A stretch of DNA of 64,000 nt from Brucella pseudintermedia (GCF_008932435.1 NZ_WBWE01000004.1:62001-126000), one strand, 5' to 3'; shown: positions 28,656-36,614, counted from the stretch's first letter. Notes: a model not told the origin generated them from the letters alone. Numbers and translations are program-made.

Positions 28656-28868
28656 AAAGCAAGCTGTTCAACATTCGGCTGGCAAGCATCGGATGGCAGC
28701 CTGATCATCGGCGCCGTGCGTGCGAAAGCCCCGAGCGATACACCCAATAGCATTCCGCAACTCCTGCTGGAGGTCAAGAGTAAGGCAGGTAATGGCTTTT
28801 TGTCTTCTGTTCGCTATATTCAGCGAGTGGAAACAGCGGGCGGAGCAGCACCAACAGCTCCTTGCTAG
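28656..28868 (+). pseudogene. DUF3455 gene remnant, 5' part, cut by IS630
   Basis: A plus-strand frame reading 'FGWQASDGSLIIGAVRAKAP', then 'IPQLLLEVKSK' and 'SVRYIQRVETAGGAAP', ending 'TAPC'. This matches the C-terminal half of DUF3455 proteins, which are exported and of unknown function. The N-terminal half is absent: a TAA in frame at 28653 and unrelated AT-rich sequence precede it. The IS630 element starts at the next codon. The remaining C-terminal codons continue in the same frame beyond the element, at 29923-29979. Confidence 0.7.
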
Positions 28869-29919
28869 AGCGCGTCCACTTTACTCGGGGTCATATCCGC
28901 AGGATTTGAAGTAGTTGGCGCATTCTTGTGGTTCGAACAGCGTGACGATCTGGCCGACGATATTCCATAAGCCCTCGACGGTCCGCTCGGCTTTGGCGCG
29001 CAAGACGGCCTTGAGCTTGGCGAAAGCCTTCTCGATGGGGTTGAAGTCTGGACTGTATGGAGGGAGGTAGAGCAAGCGGCATCCGGCACCTTCGATTGCG
29101 AGACGCACGCCCTGCGCCTTATGTGACGGCAGGTTGTCCATGATGACGATGTCGCCGGTCACCAAGGTTGGAATGAGAACCTGTTCGACATAGGCCTGGA
29201 ATGCGACGCCGTTCATCGCACCGTCGAGGACCATGGGCGCGGTCATGCCGGATAGTCTGAGTGCACCGGTAAATGTCGTTGTCTTCCAATGGCCGTGTGG
29301 GACCGGTGAACGGCATCGATCTCCGCAAGGGGCTCGTCCGCGAAGCCGGGACATCTTCGTGCTCAGGCCGGTTTCATCAATGAAGACGAGGCGCGCTGGA
29401 TCGAGATCGAGCTGGCCGTCGAACCAGTCCTGGCGAGGCTTCAGCAGGTCAGGGCGGTCCTGCTCCAGTGCATGTGCGGTCTTTTTTTGAAAGTCCAGCC
29501 GCGCTTTCGCAGCCAGACGTCAAGCGCACTGCGGCCGATCGATACGGCTCTCTCCTCATGCAATCGCCGGACCATCTCGTTAAGCGTGATGTCCTTCGCC
29601 TCTTCGATCAAGCCGAAGATGAAGTCCTCGTGAGGATCCAGGCGTGAGCCGCCGCGTCGGCCCTGCTTCGCCGGGGTCAACAGACCTGCCCGCGCACTCG
29701 CAATCCAGGCGATGGCTGTTGAAATCCCAATCCCAAATCGGGCTGCCGCTGAACGCGCCGACATGCCATCCCGTGACGCAGCCAGAACGCGGCTACGCAG
29801 ATCATCACTCAAAGCCCGGGTCATATTGCCTCCAACCAAATCACCAGTCGGAGCGATGGAATCAGAATTCGGCGATCAAGGGAATCCTCAACGCGATTCC
29901 GCGTTCAATGGACGCGCTC
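28868..29919 (-). mobile_element. IS630-family insertion sequence
   Basis: A 1052-base element bounded by inverted repeats GAGCGCGTCCA (28868-28878) and TGGACGCGCTC (29909-29919), with the TA dinucleotide directly repeated at both ends (28866-28867 and 29920-29921), the target duplication of IS630/Tc1 elements. It encodes one transposase in two overlapping frames on the minus strand and has landed in a DUF3455 gene remnant. Confidence 0.93.
28881..29839 (-). CDS. IS630-family transposase, two frames
   Basis: A DDE transposase encoded in two frames. The first (29839-29441) holds the N-terminal helix-turn-helix ('SRDGMSARSAAARFGIGIST', then 'RLDPHEDFIFGLIEEAKDI'). The second holds the catalytic part: 'LVFIDETG' with the first Asp, 'DIVIMDNLPSHK' with the second, and 'YSPDFNPIEKAFAKLK' with the terminal Glu. 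The frames join by a -1 shift at a run of seven A on the coding strand (plus-strand T run 29482-29488). Programmed frameshifting is common in IS630 elements, so this may be functional, not broken. No extra stop codons are seen in either part. Confidence 0.88.
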
Positions 29920-29921
29920 TA

Positions 29922-29979
29922 GAGCGCAGATGAAGTCGGTCGGTCGCCGTATTTTGCCCGCTACATCTTTCTAAAATAG
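29922..29979 (+). pseudogene. DUF3455 gene remnant, 3' part after IS630
   Basis: Joining 28867 to 29922 (removing the IS and one TA copy) keeps the frame, which then reads 'SADEVGRSPYFARYIFLK' and stops at TAG 29977-29979. This resembles the usual C-terminal end of DUF3455 proteins. The codon spanning the junction is TAG, so the gene would carry a stop even without the insertion. Confidence 0.6.
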
Positions 29980-30009
29980 CCTTTGATGGGGCCGCCAGTC
30001 GGCTTCCCA

Positions 30010-30645
30010 TCACCTTGAGCGTACGATACTCAGCACATTGCGAACCACTTCATCCTGAAGCGGGCGCTGCTTCTCGATGTTGAAATGGCCGATATCCCTC
30101 ATGCCTGAAAAGTCGCGATTGTCGAGGCTTCCCCGGAAACGCGGCCCGGCTGTCAACGGCAGGCCCCAGCCATGCTGCTTGAAATAGAAATTCACGACAC
30201 GCTTGATATTGCCGGGCAGTGGCGCAGGCGCTGTGGCGGCAAAGGTCGCCATATAGGCGACCGATATCCCCTTTTTTTCAAGAGCGGCCGCAATGTCGAT
30301 GACAGCATTGGCGCCAAGCGAATGGCCAATCAGAACCACGGGCGCGCGCGGATTCTCGCGCTGGTCGGCAAGTATCCGGTTCAGCACAAAACGCCATGCC
30401 TGATGGCCCTCGACATGCGCGTCGACGCCATTGGCCTGCAATTGCCTGCCGATCTCGTCAATGCCGGTGGAGAAAATGTCTCCGAACCCGCGCAGCAGAT
30501 AGACATCCGCCTGCGGTGCCGTTCCGGAAGGTTTTTTGGGTGCTGCCTGAGCCGCGCCGGCATAAAGCGCAAGGGCCGCTCCCGCAAAGATCAGGCGGCG
30601 GCGGGTCATGATTTTCGAATGCGAACGATCGGGCTTTGAAACCAT
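30010..30645 (-). CDS. Exported alpha/beta hydrolase (lipase-like)
   Basis: A 211-aa alpha/beta-hydrolase. The nucleophile elbow is 'VVLIGHSLGANAVIDIA', and a likely catalytic His is near the C-terminus in 'MRDIGHFNIE'. A signal peptide follows an internal start (MTRRRLIFAGAALALYAGAAQA, ATG at 30609); the upstream ATG at 30645 would add 12 residues. A twin Arg is present but the downstream context is a plain signal peptide. It is monocistronic or loosely linked with the methyltransferase upstream. Substrate unknown; a periplasmic esterase or lipase is likely. Confidence 0.75.
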   Translation of the reverse strand: MVSKPDRSHSKIMTRRRLIFAGAALALYAGAAQAAPKKPSGTAPQADVYLLRGFGDIFSTGIDEIGRQLQANGVDAHVEGHQAWRFVLNRILADQRENPRAPVVLIGHSLGANAVIDIAAALEKKGISVAYMATFAATAPAPLPGNIKRVVNFYFKQHGWGLPLTAGPRFRGSLDNRDFSGMRDIGHFNIEKQRPLQDEVVRNVLSIVRSR

Positions 30646-30710
30646 CTTCGACTACCTGTTGGGGCGCGTTCGAAAAATGACTTTCGAACGAGGAGCATCG
30701 AAACAGCTAT

Positions 30711-30724
30711 TTAGAGCGCCGATC
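30711..30724. repeat. Partial copy of the TTAGAGCGC palindromic repeat
   Basis: TTAGAGCGCCGATC is identical to the first 14 bases of the repeat at 13428-13470; the second arm is missing here. Confidence 0.5.
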
Positions 30725-30740
30725 CGTTTCAGCCAAATCA

Positions 30741-31328
30741 CTAGAACTTGAGTTTCGGAATGACGCGGCCCGTCCGGCGCGCATAGTCGTCATAGGACGC
30801 GCCAAAGGCCGCGCGCATCATCGCCTCCTCGTGGCCGACCCGATAGAAATAGAGGATAGCGACGCCGACAAGCCCGGCCAGCCCGGCAAACCAGTTCGGC
30901 AGCAGGCAGAATTGTGCAATCGCCCACAGCCAGAACGACAGATACATCGGATGACGGACATATTTGTAAAGCCCGTCGGTCACCAGCTTGTGCTCGCGGC
31001 GGATTTCAAGCGAGACCGACCAGTTCTTGCCCAATTGCCGATGGCTGGCATAAAAAAGCCAGAGGAAGGCGATTTCGACGATCAGCCCGATCCCGGCGAG
31101 CCACGGCTGGAAAGCATAATCGGCAAAGGCGGGAAAGCCGGTCGCGACATAGACGATGGGGATCAGCGACAGGCCGACTGTCGCCGCACCCAGCGCCAGC
31201 CGGTCAGCCAGCGTCTTCGCATCGTTTGCAACCTTGATCTTGCGTGCGCGCCGCTGGTGCGGAATGCGGATAACGACCCAGGCGACAAGCCCGATGCCCC
31301 AGACGATTGCGGCCAGTGTCGGTGTCAT
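30741..31328 (-). CDS. Isoprenylcysteine/phospholipid methyltransferase-family membrane protein
   Basis: A 195-aa membrane protein of the ICMT/PEMT methyltransferase superfamily. It has about five hydrophobic segments and the diagnostic SAM-binding C-terminal part 'LYKYVRHPMYLSFWLWA' and 'HEEAMMRAAFGASYDDYARR'. Its ATG overlaps the stop of the next gene upstream (31325-31328), so it is coupled to a membrane lipase-like protein. Bacteria with no prenylated proteins still carry such enzymes; the methyl acceptor here is unknown and may be a lipid or small hydrophobic thiol. Confidence 0.82.
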   Translation of the reverse strand: MTPTLAAIVWGIGLVAWVVIRIPHQRRARKIKVANDAKTLADRLALGAATVGLSLIPIVYVATGFPAFADYAFQPWLAGIGLIVEIAFLWLFYASHRQLGKNWSVSLEIRREHKLVTDGLYKYVRHPMYLSFWLWAIAQFCLLPNWFAGLAGLVGVAILYFYRVGHEEAMMRAAFGASYDDYARRTGRVIPKLKF

Positions 31329-32560
31329 TCGGCAACGGTTTCCTTCCTTGGCTGGGCACCGATGATGCGGTCGTCCGTCCGTTCGCGAAGCGAGAGCGGA
31401 CCGCAGCAGATCTGAAAGAAATCATACCAATAGGGCTTCGTGTTTCCGAATACATATTGATAATGCACGCGAAAAAGGTTCCGCTTTACGCGCTTGTAGA
31501 TTTCCGGCTGCAGCATTTCCTTCATGCGCACTGTCCGTGTGACGGGAAAATTGCGCTGCGGCTCCCGTTTCAAGCCCATTTCCGCCACCGGATCGGTCTT
31601 GTAGAAATTGATCGCATCGGTCAGGCACTGGATTTCCACCCAGTCGATTTTGCCATCGTCAACCAGCCGCTGCACGCTCTCGCGAAAATGCCCGCCCGCC
31701 GGATGATAGCCTGCCTTGAGCGCGGTCGAGCCGAGGGTGAGGACAGACACCTGCGGCGCATGGCTGCTGAATTGCGGATCGATGGCGAGGCAACGCGCGG
31801 CCACGTCCAGCATCAGCATGCCGCCGGTGCTGTGGCCGATCAGGATGACCTCGTCATATTGTTTCGCGGCGGTCTGTTCGACGATGCCCGCTGCAAAGCG
31901 CTGCATCAGGGATTCTGCATCTCGCCGCCGCCCGCGAATGAAATTGAGCGAGAACGACCACAGGTCCATCAGATGGTTGGTGGACCATCTTTTGCCCAGA
32001 ATGGCGAGTGCCGCCGAAAAAACCGCAAGCCCGACGAGCCAGCTCAGGGCGCCGAGCCAGTTAACCGTCGCCCGCGCCGCCGCATAGCCCGCCACCACGA
32101 ACAGGACGAACACGAGAAACGGGTAGAGGAAATAAAGCCCGAACCGCCATGCCCTGGCGAAGAAGCGAAATGCGGTGCCGGTAAGGACGAAATCGCCGAA
32201 GGCGACAAGATATTTGGCCAGCCGGACCGGGAGCGGACGGTCGAAATCCGCCAATACGATTCTGTCGAGAACGAGAAAATTGAAGTCCGTTTCGGTCGCC
32301 CAGCCATTGTCGGCGGGAACCGTCCGGATCGAGACGGAGCCTGTCTCTCGATCCGGCGACGTGCTGACATCCGAAACCTCGGAACGGACGCTCCAGAGGG
32401 CTTCGAACCTTTTGATTTCTCTGCTCAATCGCCCAAAAAACGCCTCCGGCGTTTTAGGATCATAGCCGCCAATGAAGAAGACAGCGCGTCGTTGAACCGG
32501 TTGCTTCATGCGAAAACCGTAATTTGGGGCGTGGGGATTGTCGAGATCATTACCGTTCAT
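31325..32560 (-). CDS. Membrane protein with alpha/beta-hydrolase domain
   Basis: A protein of about 411 aa not matched to a named family. Around residues 120-185 two or three hydrophobic segments occur ('FGLYFLYPFLVFVLFVVAGY', 'WLGALSWLVGLAVFSAALAIL'). C-terminal to these is a nucleophile elbow 'EVILIGHSTGGMLMLDVA', typical of lipases and esterases. The N-terminus reads 'RRAVFFIGGYDPKTPEAFFG', the first strand of a hydrolase fold, so the membrane hairpin looks inserted into the hydrolase. The frame opens with TTG 32566; ATG 32560 is chosen. Coupled to the methyltransferase gene downstream. Confidence 0.72.
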   Translation of the reverse strand: MNGNDLDNPHAPNYGFRMKQPVQRRAVFFIGGYDPKTPEAFFGRLSREIKRFEALWSVRSEVSDVSTSPDRETGSVSIRTVPADNGWATETDFNFLVLDRIVLADFDRPLPVRLAKYLVAFGDFVLTGTAFRFFARAWRFGLYFLYPFLVFVLFVVAGYAAARATVNWLGALSWLVGLAVFSAALAILGKRWSTNHLMDLWSFSLNFIRGRRRDAESLMQRFAAGIVEQTAAKQYDEVILIGHSTGGMLMLDVAARCLAIDPQFSSHAPQVSVLTLGSTALKAGYHPAGGHFRESVQRLVDDGKIDWVEIQCLTDAINFYKTDPVAEMGLKREPQRNFPVTRTVRMKEMLQPEIYKRVKRNLFRVHYQYVFGNTKPYWYDFFQICCGPLSLRERTDDRIIGAQPRKETVAE

Positions 32561-32588
32561 CCCCAAAAAATCGATTGAACTGGTCGGT

Positions 32589-33239
32589 CTATCTCATGTC
32601 GACCAGTCCGCGCCGGATTGCTTCCCGTGTTGCTTCGGCGCGCGACGACACGCTGAGCTTCTGGTAGATCGCCTTCACATAATCGCTGACCGTGTGTTCC
32701 GAGAGGCCCAGTTTGCGGGCGATTTCGCCGTTGCGCTGGCCGGTGCCGATCTCCTTCAGCACTTCGGTTTCCCGGCGCGAAAGATGGATGAAATCTCCAT
32801 TCGGTTCCACCGCAGCGGAAGGGGTGGATATGGCCTTTACGCGCGCCACCAGATTAAGCTTGGCGCGAATCGTGAGGATGAGAACGTCGAAATCGATTGG
32901 CTTCGTGAGATAGTCGTCGGCACCGGCCTCTCTGCCGGTCAGCTCGTGGCTTCGGTCGGCAAGGGCGGTCAGGAACAGGAATGGCGTTCCGGCAAGATCG
33001 GGCCGGGAGCCGCGAATCTGTTCCAGAAACTGCAGGCCGTTGGTGCCGGGCATCAATATATCGCAGATGATGATGTCGGGCGTCGTCCGCTCCAGCACCC
33101 GCAGCGCTTCACCTGCATTGGCGGCGCCAATGGCGTTGAAGCCCGAAGTGCTCAGTTCATCGATCAGTTCTTCAAGAATATGCGTTTCGTCCTCGATGCA
33201 GAGGACGGTAGGCGTGGGGGGATTTTCAGGCAGTCGCAT
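32589..33239 (-). CDS. LuxR/NarL-type response regulator
   Basis: A 216-aa response regulator. The receiver domain has acidic residues in 'LCIEDETH', the phospho-acceptor Asp60 in 'IIICDILMPG', Thr in 'FLFLTALAD' and Lys in 'YLTKPID'. The C-terminal LuxR HTH is 'LSRRETEVLKEIGTGQRNGEIARKLGLSEHTVSDYVKAIYQKL'. The real start (33239) lies 14 bases inside the kinase gene; the longer upstream frame is kinase sequence read out of frame. The partner kinase is the next gene upstream. Confidence 0.92.
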   Translation of the reverse strand: MRLPENPPTPTVLCIEDETHILEELIDELSTSGFNAIGAANAGEALRVLERTTPDIIICDILMPGTNGLQFLEQIRGSRPDLAGTPFLFLTALADRSHELTGREAGADDYLTKPIDFDVLILTIRAKLNLVARVKAISTPSAAVEPNGDFIHLSRRETEVLKEIGTGQRNGEIARKLGLSEHTVSDYVKAIYQKLSVSSRAEATREAIRRGLVDMR

Positions 33240-34617
33240 GTTGGGCCACCTTTGGCAGGGACAGAATGAATACCGTACCTTGTCCTTCGACCGAAGTGAA
33301 GACAAGCGTTCCGCCGTGCAATTCGGCCAGCGCGCGTGACAGGCTGAGGCCGAGGCCGGTGCCCGCCATGTGCGACGCGTTGCTGGCGCGGAAAAAACGC
33401 GTGAATATGCGATCCGTTTCTTCCGCCGGTATGCCGATGCCATGGTCGCGGACGATGCAGCGGAAGCCGTTTTCGTCTTCTTCCGTGCTGACTTCGATGG
33501 GCTTGTTGACGGGCGAATATTTGGTGGCGTTGCCAAGCAGGTTGACCAGTATCTGCTCGACCAGAATGCCGTCGCAATAACAGAAAGTCTCGCTGTCCTT
33601 GATGTCCGTCACCAGTTCCAGTTCCGGATGCAGTTCCTGATGATAGGCGCAGGTGTTGCGCACCAGTTCGGAGAAATCGACCGGCTGCCGGTTGATCTGA
33701 AACCCGTTCTCATCGAGGCGTTCCGCATTGGCGGTGCTCTCCAGAAGCAGGATCAGGCGGCGGCTGGCGTTCCGCATCCGCTTGGCCTTGTCGATAATGA
33801 TTTCAGGCGTGAACTCGTCGGCCCGACGGATGAAGCGCTGGGCGATGATGTCGATGATCGAAACGGGCGTGCGGAACTGGTGTGAAACCGTGGTGATGAA
33901 GCTTTTGTAGAGTTCCTTGGCCTTGCGCTCGTTTTCCAGCGCCTCGCGCAGGGCGGCAGTGCGGTCGGCGACGGTCTGTTCCAGTTGCTGCTTGTATTCC
34001 TGCAAGGCCTTGTGGGCGCGCTCGGCCCTGCGCATGTTGGACAAAAGCTGCCAGGACAGGATGGCGCCTGTCGCCATGATGCCCAGCACCGCGAACATGA
34101 TCAGGTAGATCGATTGCAATTGCTGGTCGCGCTGCGCGCCGCCGCGGTCCTGCTCCACGATGGTTGCATCATTGGCAACCTTGGTCAGTTCATCGCGCAT
34201 GGGAACCAGCGCCTGATAAATGGCGGCGGGGTCGAATTGTTCCGGCCCGGCCTTGATCATCGCCTCGATTTCGGGAAGCCGGTCTGCATTGCGCCGGATG
34301 ATTTCGGCAGCGCCCGGAATGCCTGCGAAATATTTCTTCTGCGGGCCATCGTCCAGAAGTGCAAAACGGCTGTAGAGAACGTCAAGCCGCAGCGAGAGAT
34401 CGGCTGTATTCGTGCTGCCCGCAGGTAATGTCAGCGCCGTTTCGGCCAGGCGGCTGGCGTCGCGTTCTGTCTTGGTAATCGCCCAGACCATGTTCTCGCC
34501 GGTATAGGTTGCAAGCGATTTCTGGATTTCGAGAAGCTGAATGAATGCATAAGCGAGCAGGGCTGCAAAACCTGCCATGACCAGGCCGGAGAGAATGTAG
34601 CCTCGCTTGATTCTCAT
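33226..34617 (-). CDS. Sensor histidine kinase
   Basis: A 463-aa membrane sensor kinase. TM1 is about residues 8-28, a periplasmic helical region about 30-165 follows, and TM2 is about 168-192. A coiled coil follows (about 195-240, 'RAHKALQEYKQQLEQTVADR'), then HisKA with phospho-acceptor His246 in 'TTVSHQFRTP', and HATPase with N-box 'ILVNLLGNATKYSP', G1 'DHGIGIP' and G2 'GTGLGLSLS'. ATG 34617 overlaps the stop of the SUOX-fold gene (ATGA). The coupled partner upstream is exported, so it may present the signal to the periplasmic region. Confidence 0.92.
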   Translation of the reverse strand: MRIKRGYILSGLVMAGFAALLAYAFIQLLEIQKSLATYTGENMVWAITKTERDASRLAETALTLPAGSTNTADLSLRLDVLYSRFALLDDGPQKKYFAGIPGAAEIIRRNADRLPEIEAMIKAGPEQFDPAAIYQALVPMRDELTKVANDATIVEQDRGGAQRDQQLQSIYLIMFAVLGIMATGAILSWQLLSNMRRAERAHKALQEYKQQLEQTVADRTAALREALENERKAKELYKSFITTVSHQFRTPVSIIDIIAQRFIRRADEFTPEIIIDKAKRMRNASRRLILLLESTANAERLDENGFQINRQPVDFSELVRNTCAYHQELHPELELVTDIKDSETFCYCDGILVEQILVNLLGNATKYSPVNKPIEVSTEEDENGFRCIVRDHGIGIPAEETDRIFTRFFRASNASHMAGTGLGLSLSRALAELHGGTLVFTSVEGQGTVFILSLPKVAQHATA

Positions 34618-35141
34618 TTCACCTCGATCTGCTTCAACTGCCACGCCCAGCGGTGATCATAGCGCGAATCGTTCAGCTCCTGATGCTGATCGCGCGGATA
34701 GACGATCCAGTACGGCCCCTTGTCGCGCAGGCTAAGCTCCCTGCCGTTCATCTTGTGCGCGACCAGCACATTGTACCTGTAGGCGTCTTGCAGCGGAATG
34801 CTGATACTGTAGTCGTTGATCGCAAGAATGGTGATCGAACGGTCTGCGGCGTCCTTCCCGTCGACGCCTACCGTTGCCAGCACGTCGCGCAGCAGCACGC
34901 CGTCGAAATTTTGCGGCCCTTCGGTCCAGGCGGTACTGGTTTGCAGGCTGTTCTGCGGCAGTTGGGTGAAGTCATCGCTTGCCAGCACGCGGGTCGTTCC
35001 GTCCGGGCCGATGACGGTCAGCGTGACGGTCACTGTCGCGGACGATGCTGCCTCAGCCGCGCTAGCGGCATGGGGGATTTGGCAGAGGGCCAACAGCGCG
35101 ATCAGTGCCGGGAGCGCCAGAAGACGCCGGAGAGCGAACAT
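34614..35141 (-). CDS. Periplasmic SUOX-fold (molybdopterin-binding-like) protein
   Basis: A 175-aa exported protein with a signal peptide (MFALRRLLALPALIALLALC, cleaved near 'ASAAEA'). The mature part resembles the oxidoreductase molybdopterin-binding (SUOX) fold: 'FDGVLLRDVLATVGVDG', 'INDYSISIPLQDA', 'LVAHKMNGRELSLRDKGPYWIVYP'. It has no Cys in the mature chain, so it cannot ligate Mo in the way YedY or sulfite oxidase does; it may bind another ligand. The open frame extends 69 codons upstream, but ATG 35141 gives the signal peptide. First gene of the three-gene signalling operon. Confidence 0.8.
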   Translation of the reverse strand: MFALRRLLALPALIALLALCQIPHAASAAEAASSATVTVTLTVIGPDGTTRVLASDDFTQLPQNSLQTSTAWTEGPQNFDGVLLRDVLATVGVDGKDAADRSITILAINDYSISIPLQDAYRYNVLVAHKMNGRELSLRDKGPYWIVYPRDQHQELNDSRYDHRWAWQLKQIEVK

Positions 35142-35454
35142 CCAGTTTGCGCATGACACGTGGGGTAATCTCCAGAAACGAAAGAATGCGAATGTATCGA
35201 AGCTTAAAAGGCAGGACGCCCGCAATTTCAAGAATCTCCTGAGTTTGGCGGACGAAATTTTCCTTAAAAAGCGCCAATTCGCACACAACACTGAAAAAGT
35301 CTGGTTCAATTCAAAATAAATATCAAATGCTTTCATAAAGTCTTTCAAAATCTACCGGTCGCGCAAAGTCATTGCGGACCAGGAAGGCCGGTTTATCTTT
35401 GTTTCATATCCCCCTGAATAGGGGAATTGTTTTTCGCTACTGGAGCGTTCACTA
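35142..35454. promoter_or_regulatory. Gap upstream of the signalling operon
   Basis: No gene is supported. The region nearest the SUOX-fold gene must hold the operon promoter. A small hairpin CCCC-TGAATA-GGGG lies near 35411-35425. The plus-strand sequence TAAATA about 35453-35458 could be a -10 element for the candidate RNA that follows. Confidence 0.35.
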
Positions 35455-35763
35455 AATACCCGTCGGCCTGTTGGGCTTAGGAGGCTGACGCAAAATTGGG
35501 CGGGGGCTGCTTATCGACCGCGGGGAGTCGGGGTCGATAGGCAGCCAAACCAGTCCGGACAGCGCGAAAGCGGCGATAACGGTTACTCTCGAAGCGAATG
35601 TTTCGGGCTACGAACAAAAACCGGTCCCGTATTCAGGTCGCTTCCAGGACAGAATGGCCGACAGGCATCTGGTCGAGCCTAGAACCTGCCGTTCAGGTTC
35701 CTCGAACAGAGCGAGCTTGCACCTCTTTCGCGTCCTTCAACCTGGAGGGCGCGCTTTTTTTTG
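35455..35763 (+). ncRNA. Candidate structured small RNA with terminator
   Basis: A plus-strand stretch without a convincing gene contains consecutive hairpins, several with G-U pairs, as expected of RNA. They are: 35461-35469 with 35482-35490 (9 bp); 35506-35519 with 35532-35545 (13 of 14, 12-nt loop); a CGC-GAAA-GCG tetraloop near 35565; a CTCGAA/TTTCGGG stem near 35595; and GAACCTG-CCGTT-CAGGTTC near 35683-35701. It ends in a strong intrinsic terminator (35729-35762). The strand is set by the T-run. It matches no RNA family I recognise, and the start is a guess. Confidence 0.4.
35729..35762 (+). terminator. Rho-independent terminator, plus strand
   Basis: A 10-bp stem (35729-35738 with 35744-35753, two G-U pairs), a 5-nt loop AACCT, then eight T at 35755-35762. 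No plus-strand protein gene precedes it, which implies a non-coding plus-strand transcript. On the minus strand it has no T-run. Confidence 0.75.
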
Positions 35764-35841
35764 CCCGCATTGTTCAAAAAAGTGACGACCGGCGTTTCAG
35801 CGCGATCGTCACGAATCAGGGTAGGGGTCAGTTTCCGGCAG

Positions 35842-36006
35842 TTATTTCTGTTCCGGCGCCGTCGTCTGGATGCTTGCAGTGGTTTGGGGCTTCTCGATCT
35901 TCGTGGAAGATTGGGCGCTGTGATAGGTGCAGTCTGCCATCGCGCCTGTAGCCGATAAAGCAACCGACAGAGCGAGGACAGCGGTAGTCACGAATACGAC
36001 TTTCAT
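35842..36006 (-). CDS. Small exported protein, 53 aa
   Basis: A small protein with a clear signal peptide (MKVVFVTTAVLALSVALSATGAMA) and a short mature part of about 29 residues, 'DCTYHSAQSSTKIEKPQTTA', with one Cys. GGGAGAC precedes ATG 36006 at good spacing, which decides this start over the long upstream frame. Small exported proteins with this Cys-Thr-rich mature form are common in Brucellaceae; the function is unknown. Confidence 0.7.
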   Translation of the reverse strand: MKVVFVTTAVLALSVALSATGAMADCTYHSAQSSTKIEKPQTTASIQTTAPEQK

Positions 36007-36171
36007 GTCTGTCTCCCTATATTGTGGGTATGGCATTGCGGGGGCAAGTTTAGCAGAAGAGGTTCCTGCTGTCGTATCACATTGTCCAAAAGGCCGGTTG
36101 CCACATTTTGCCATGAATTTGCCGGGCGTTCGCCACAACTTCCGGCGGCAAAACCGGATGATTTGCCGCTC

Positions 36172-36200
36172 AAAAAAGCAATTGGCGCGAAAATCGCGCC
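36172..36200 (-). terminator. Terminator of the small lipoprotein gene
   Basis: Perfect stem GGCGCGA / TCGCGCC with a 3-nt loop (36184-36200), followed on the minus strand by a run of six T (plus-strand A run 36172-36177). It is 37 bases past the stop at 36237. Confidence 0.7.
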
Positions 36201-36236
36201 AGATCATGGTTCTGCCTTGATTTGATTTTGGCCCGA

Positions 36237-36614
36237 TCAGGAGGCGCAGCGGCTGACCACCGCCCGCTTGCCGCCCATCGACAGGAACGAGATATGCAGC
36301 GTCTCACCGACGGGTGAAATGGTGATGTTTTCCTTCGACTGCTGGCCATTGGCATTGCAGGCCATCGAAACGGTAAAGGTGCCTTCATAATTGTTCATCC
36401 GCGTGACCGAGCACTGGCTGTCACGGCTGTCGAAACGCTCGCCGGAAATGGCGAATCGCTGTCCGTCGGGGCTGCACCAGTTGCCGGTAATGGGTGTCGG
36501 ATCGACTGGAGGTCTGGCGGGGGAGGCGCTTGCCGAAGGACCGGGCGTCGTTTCGGAACATGCTGGCAGCGCAGTGGCAGCGAGGACGAGGGCAAGCAAA
36601 CCGGACTTCTGCAA
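36237..36614 (-). CDS. Small lipoprotein of unknown function
   Basis: A 125-aa protein with a lipobox at residues 16-19 (LPAC), so it is expected to be lipidated at Cys19. The mature part includes 'ITGNWCSPDGQRFAISGERF' and 'GTFTVSMACNANGQQ', which looks like a small beta-rich domain with four Cys after the lipobox. The start is a TTG at 36614: no ATG occurs in frame before the signal peptide, and GGAG lies 7 bases upstream. Transcribed alone, with its own terminator. Confidence 0.72.
   Translation of the reverse strand: MQKSGLLALVLAATALPACSETTPGPSASASPARPPVDPTPITGNWCSPDGQRFAISGERFDSRDSQCSVTRMNNYEGTFTVSMACNANGQQSKENITISPVGETLHISFLSMGGKRAVVSRCAS

Noticed and set aside
33240-33536. N-terminal extension of the response regulator
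   Set aside because: The extra 99 codons are kinase sequence in another frame; the receiver domain begins normally from ATG 33239.
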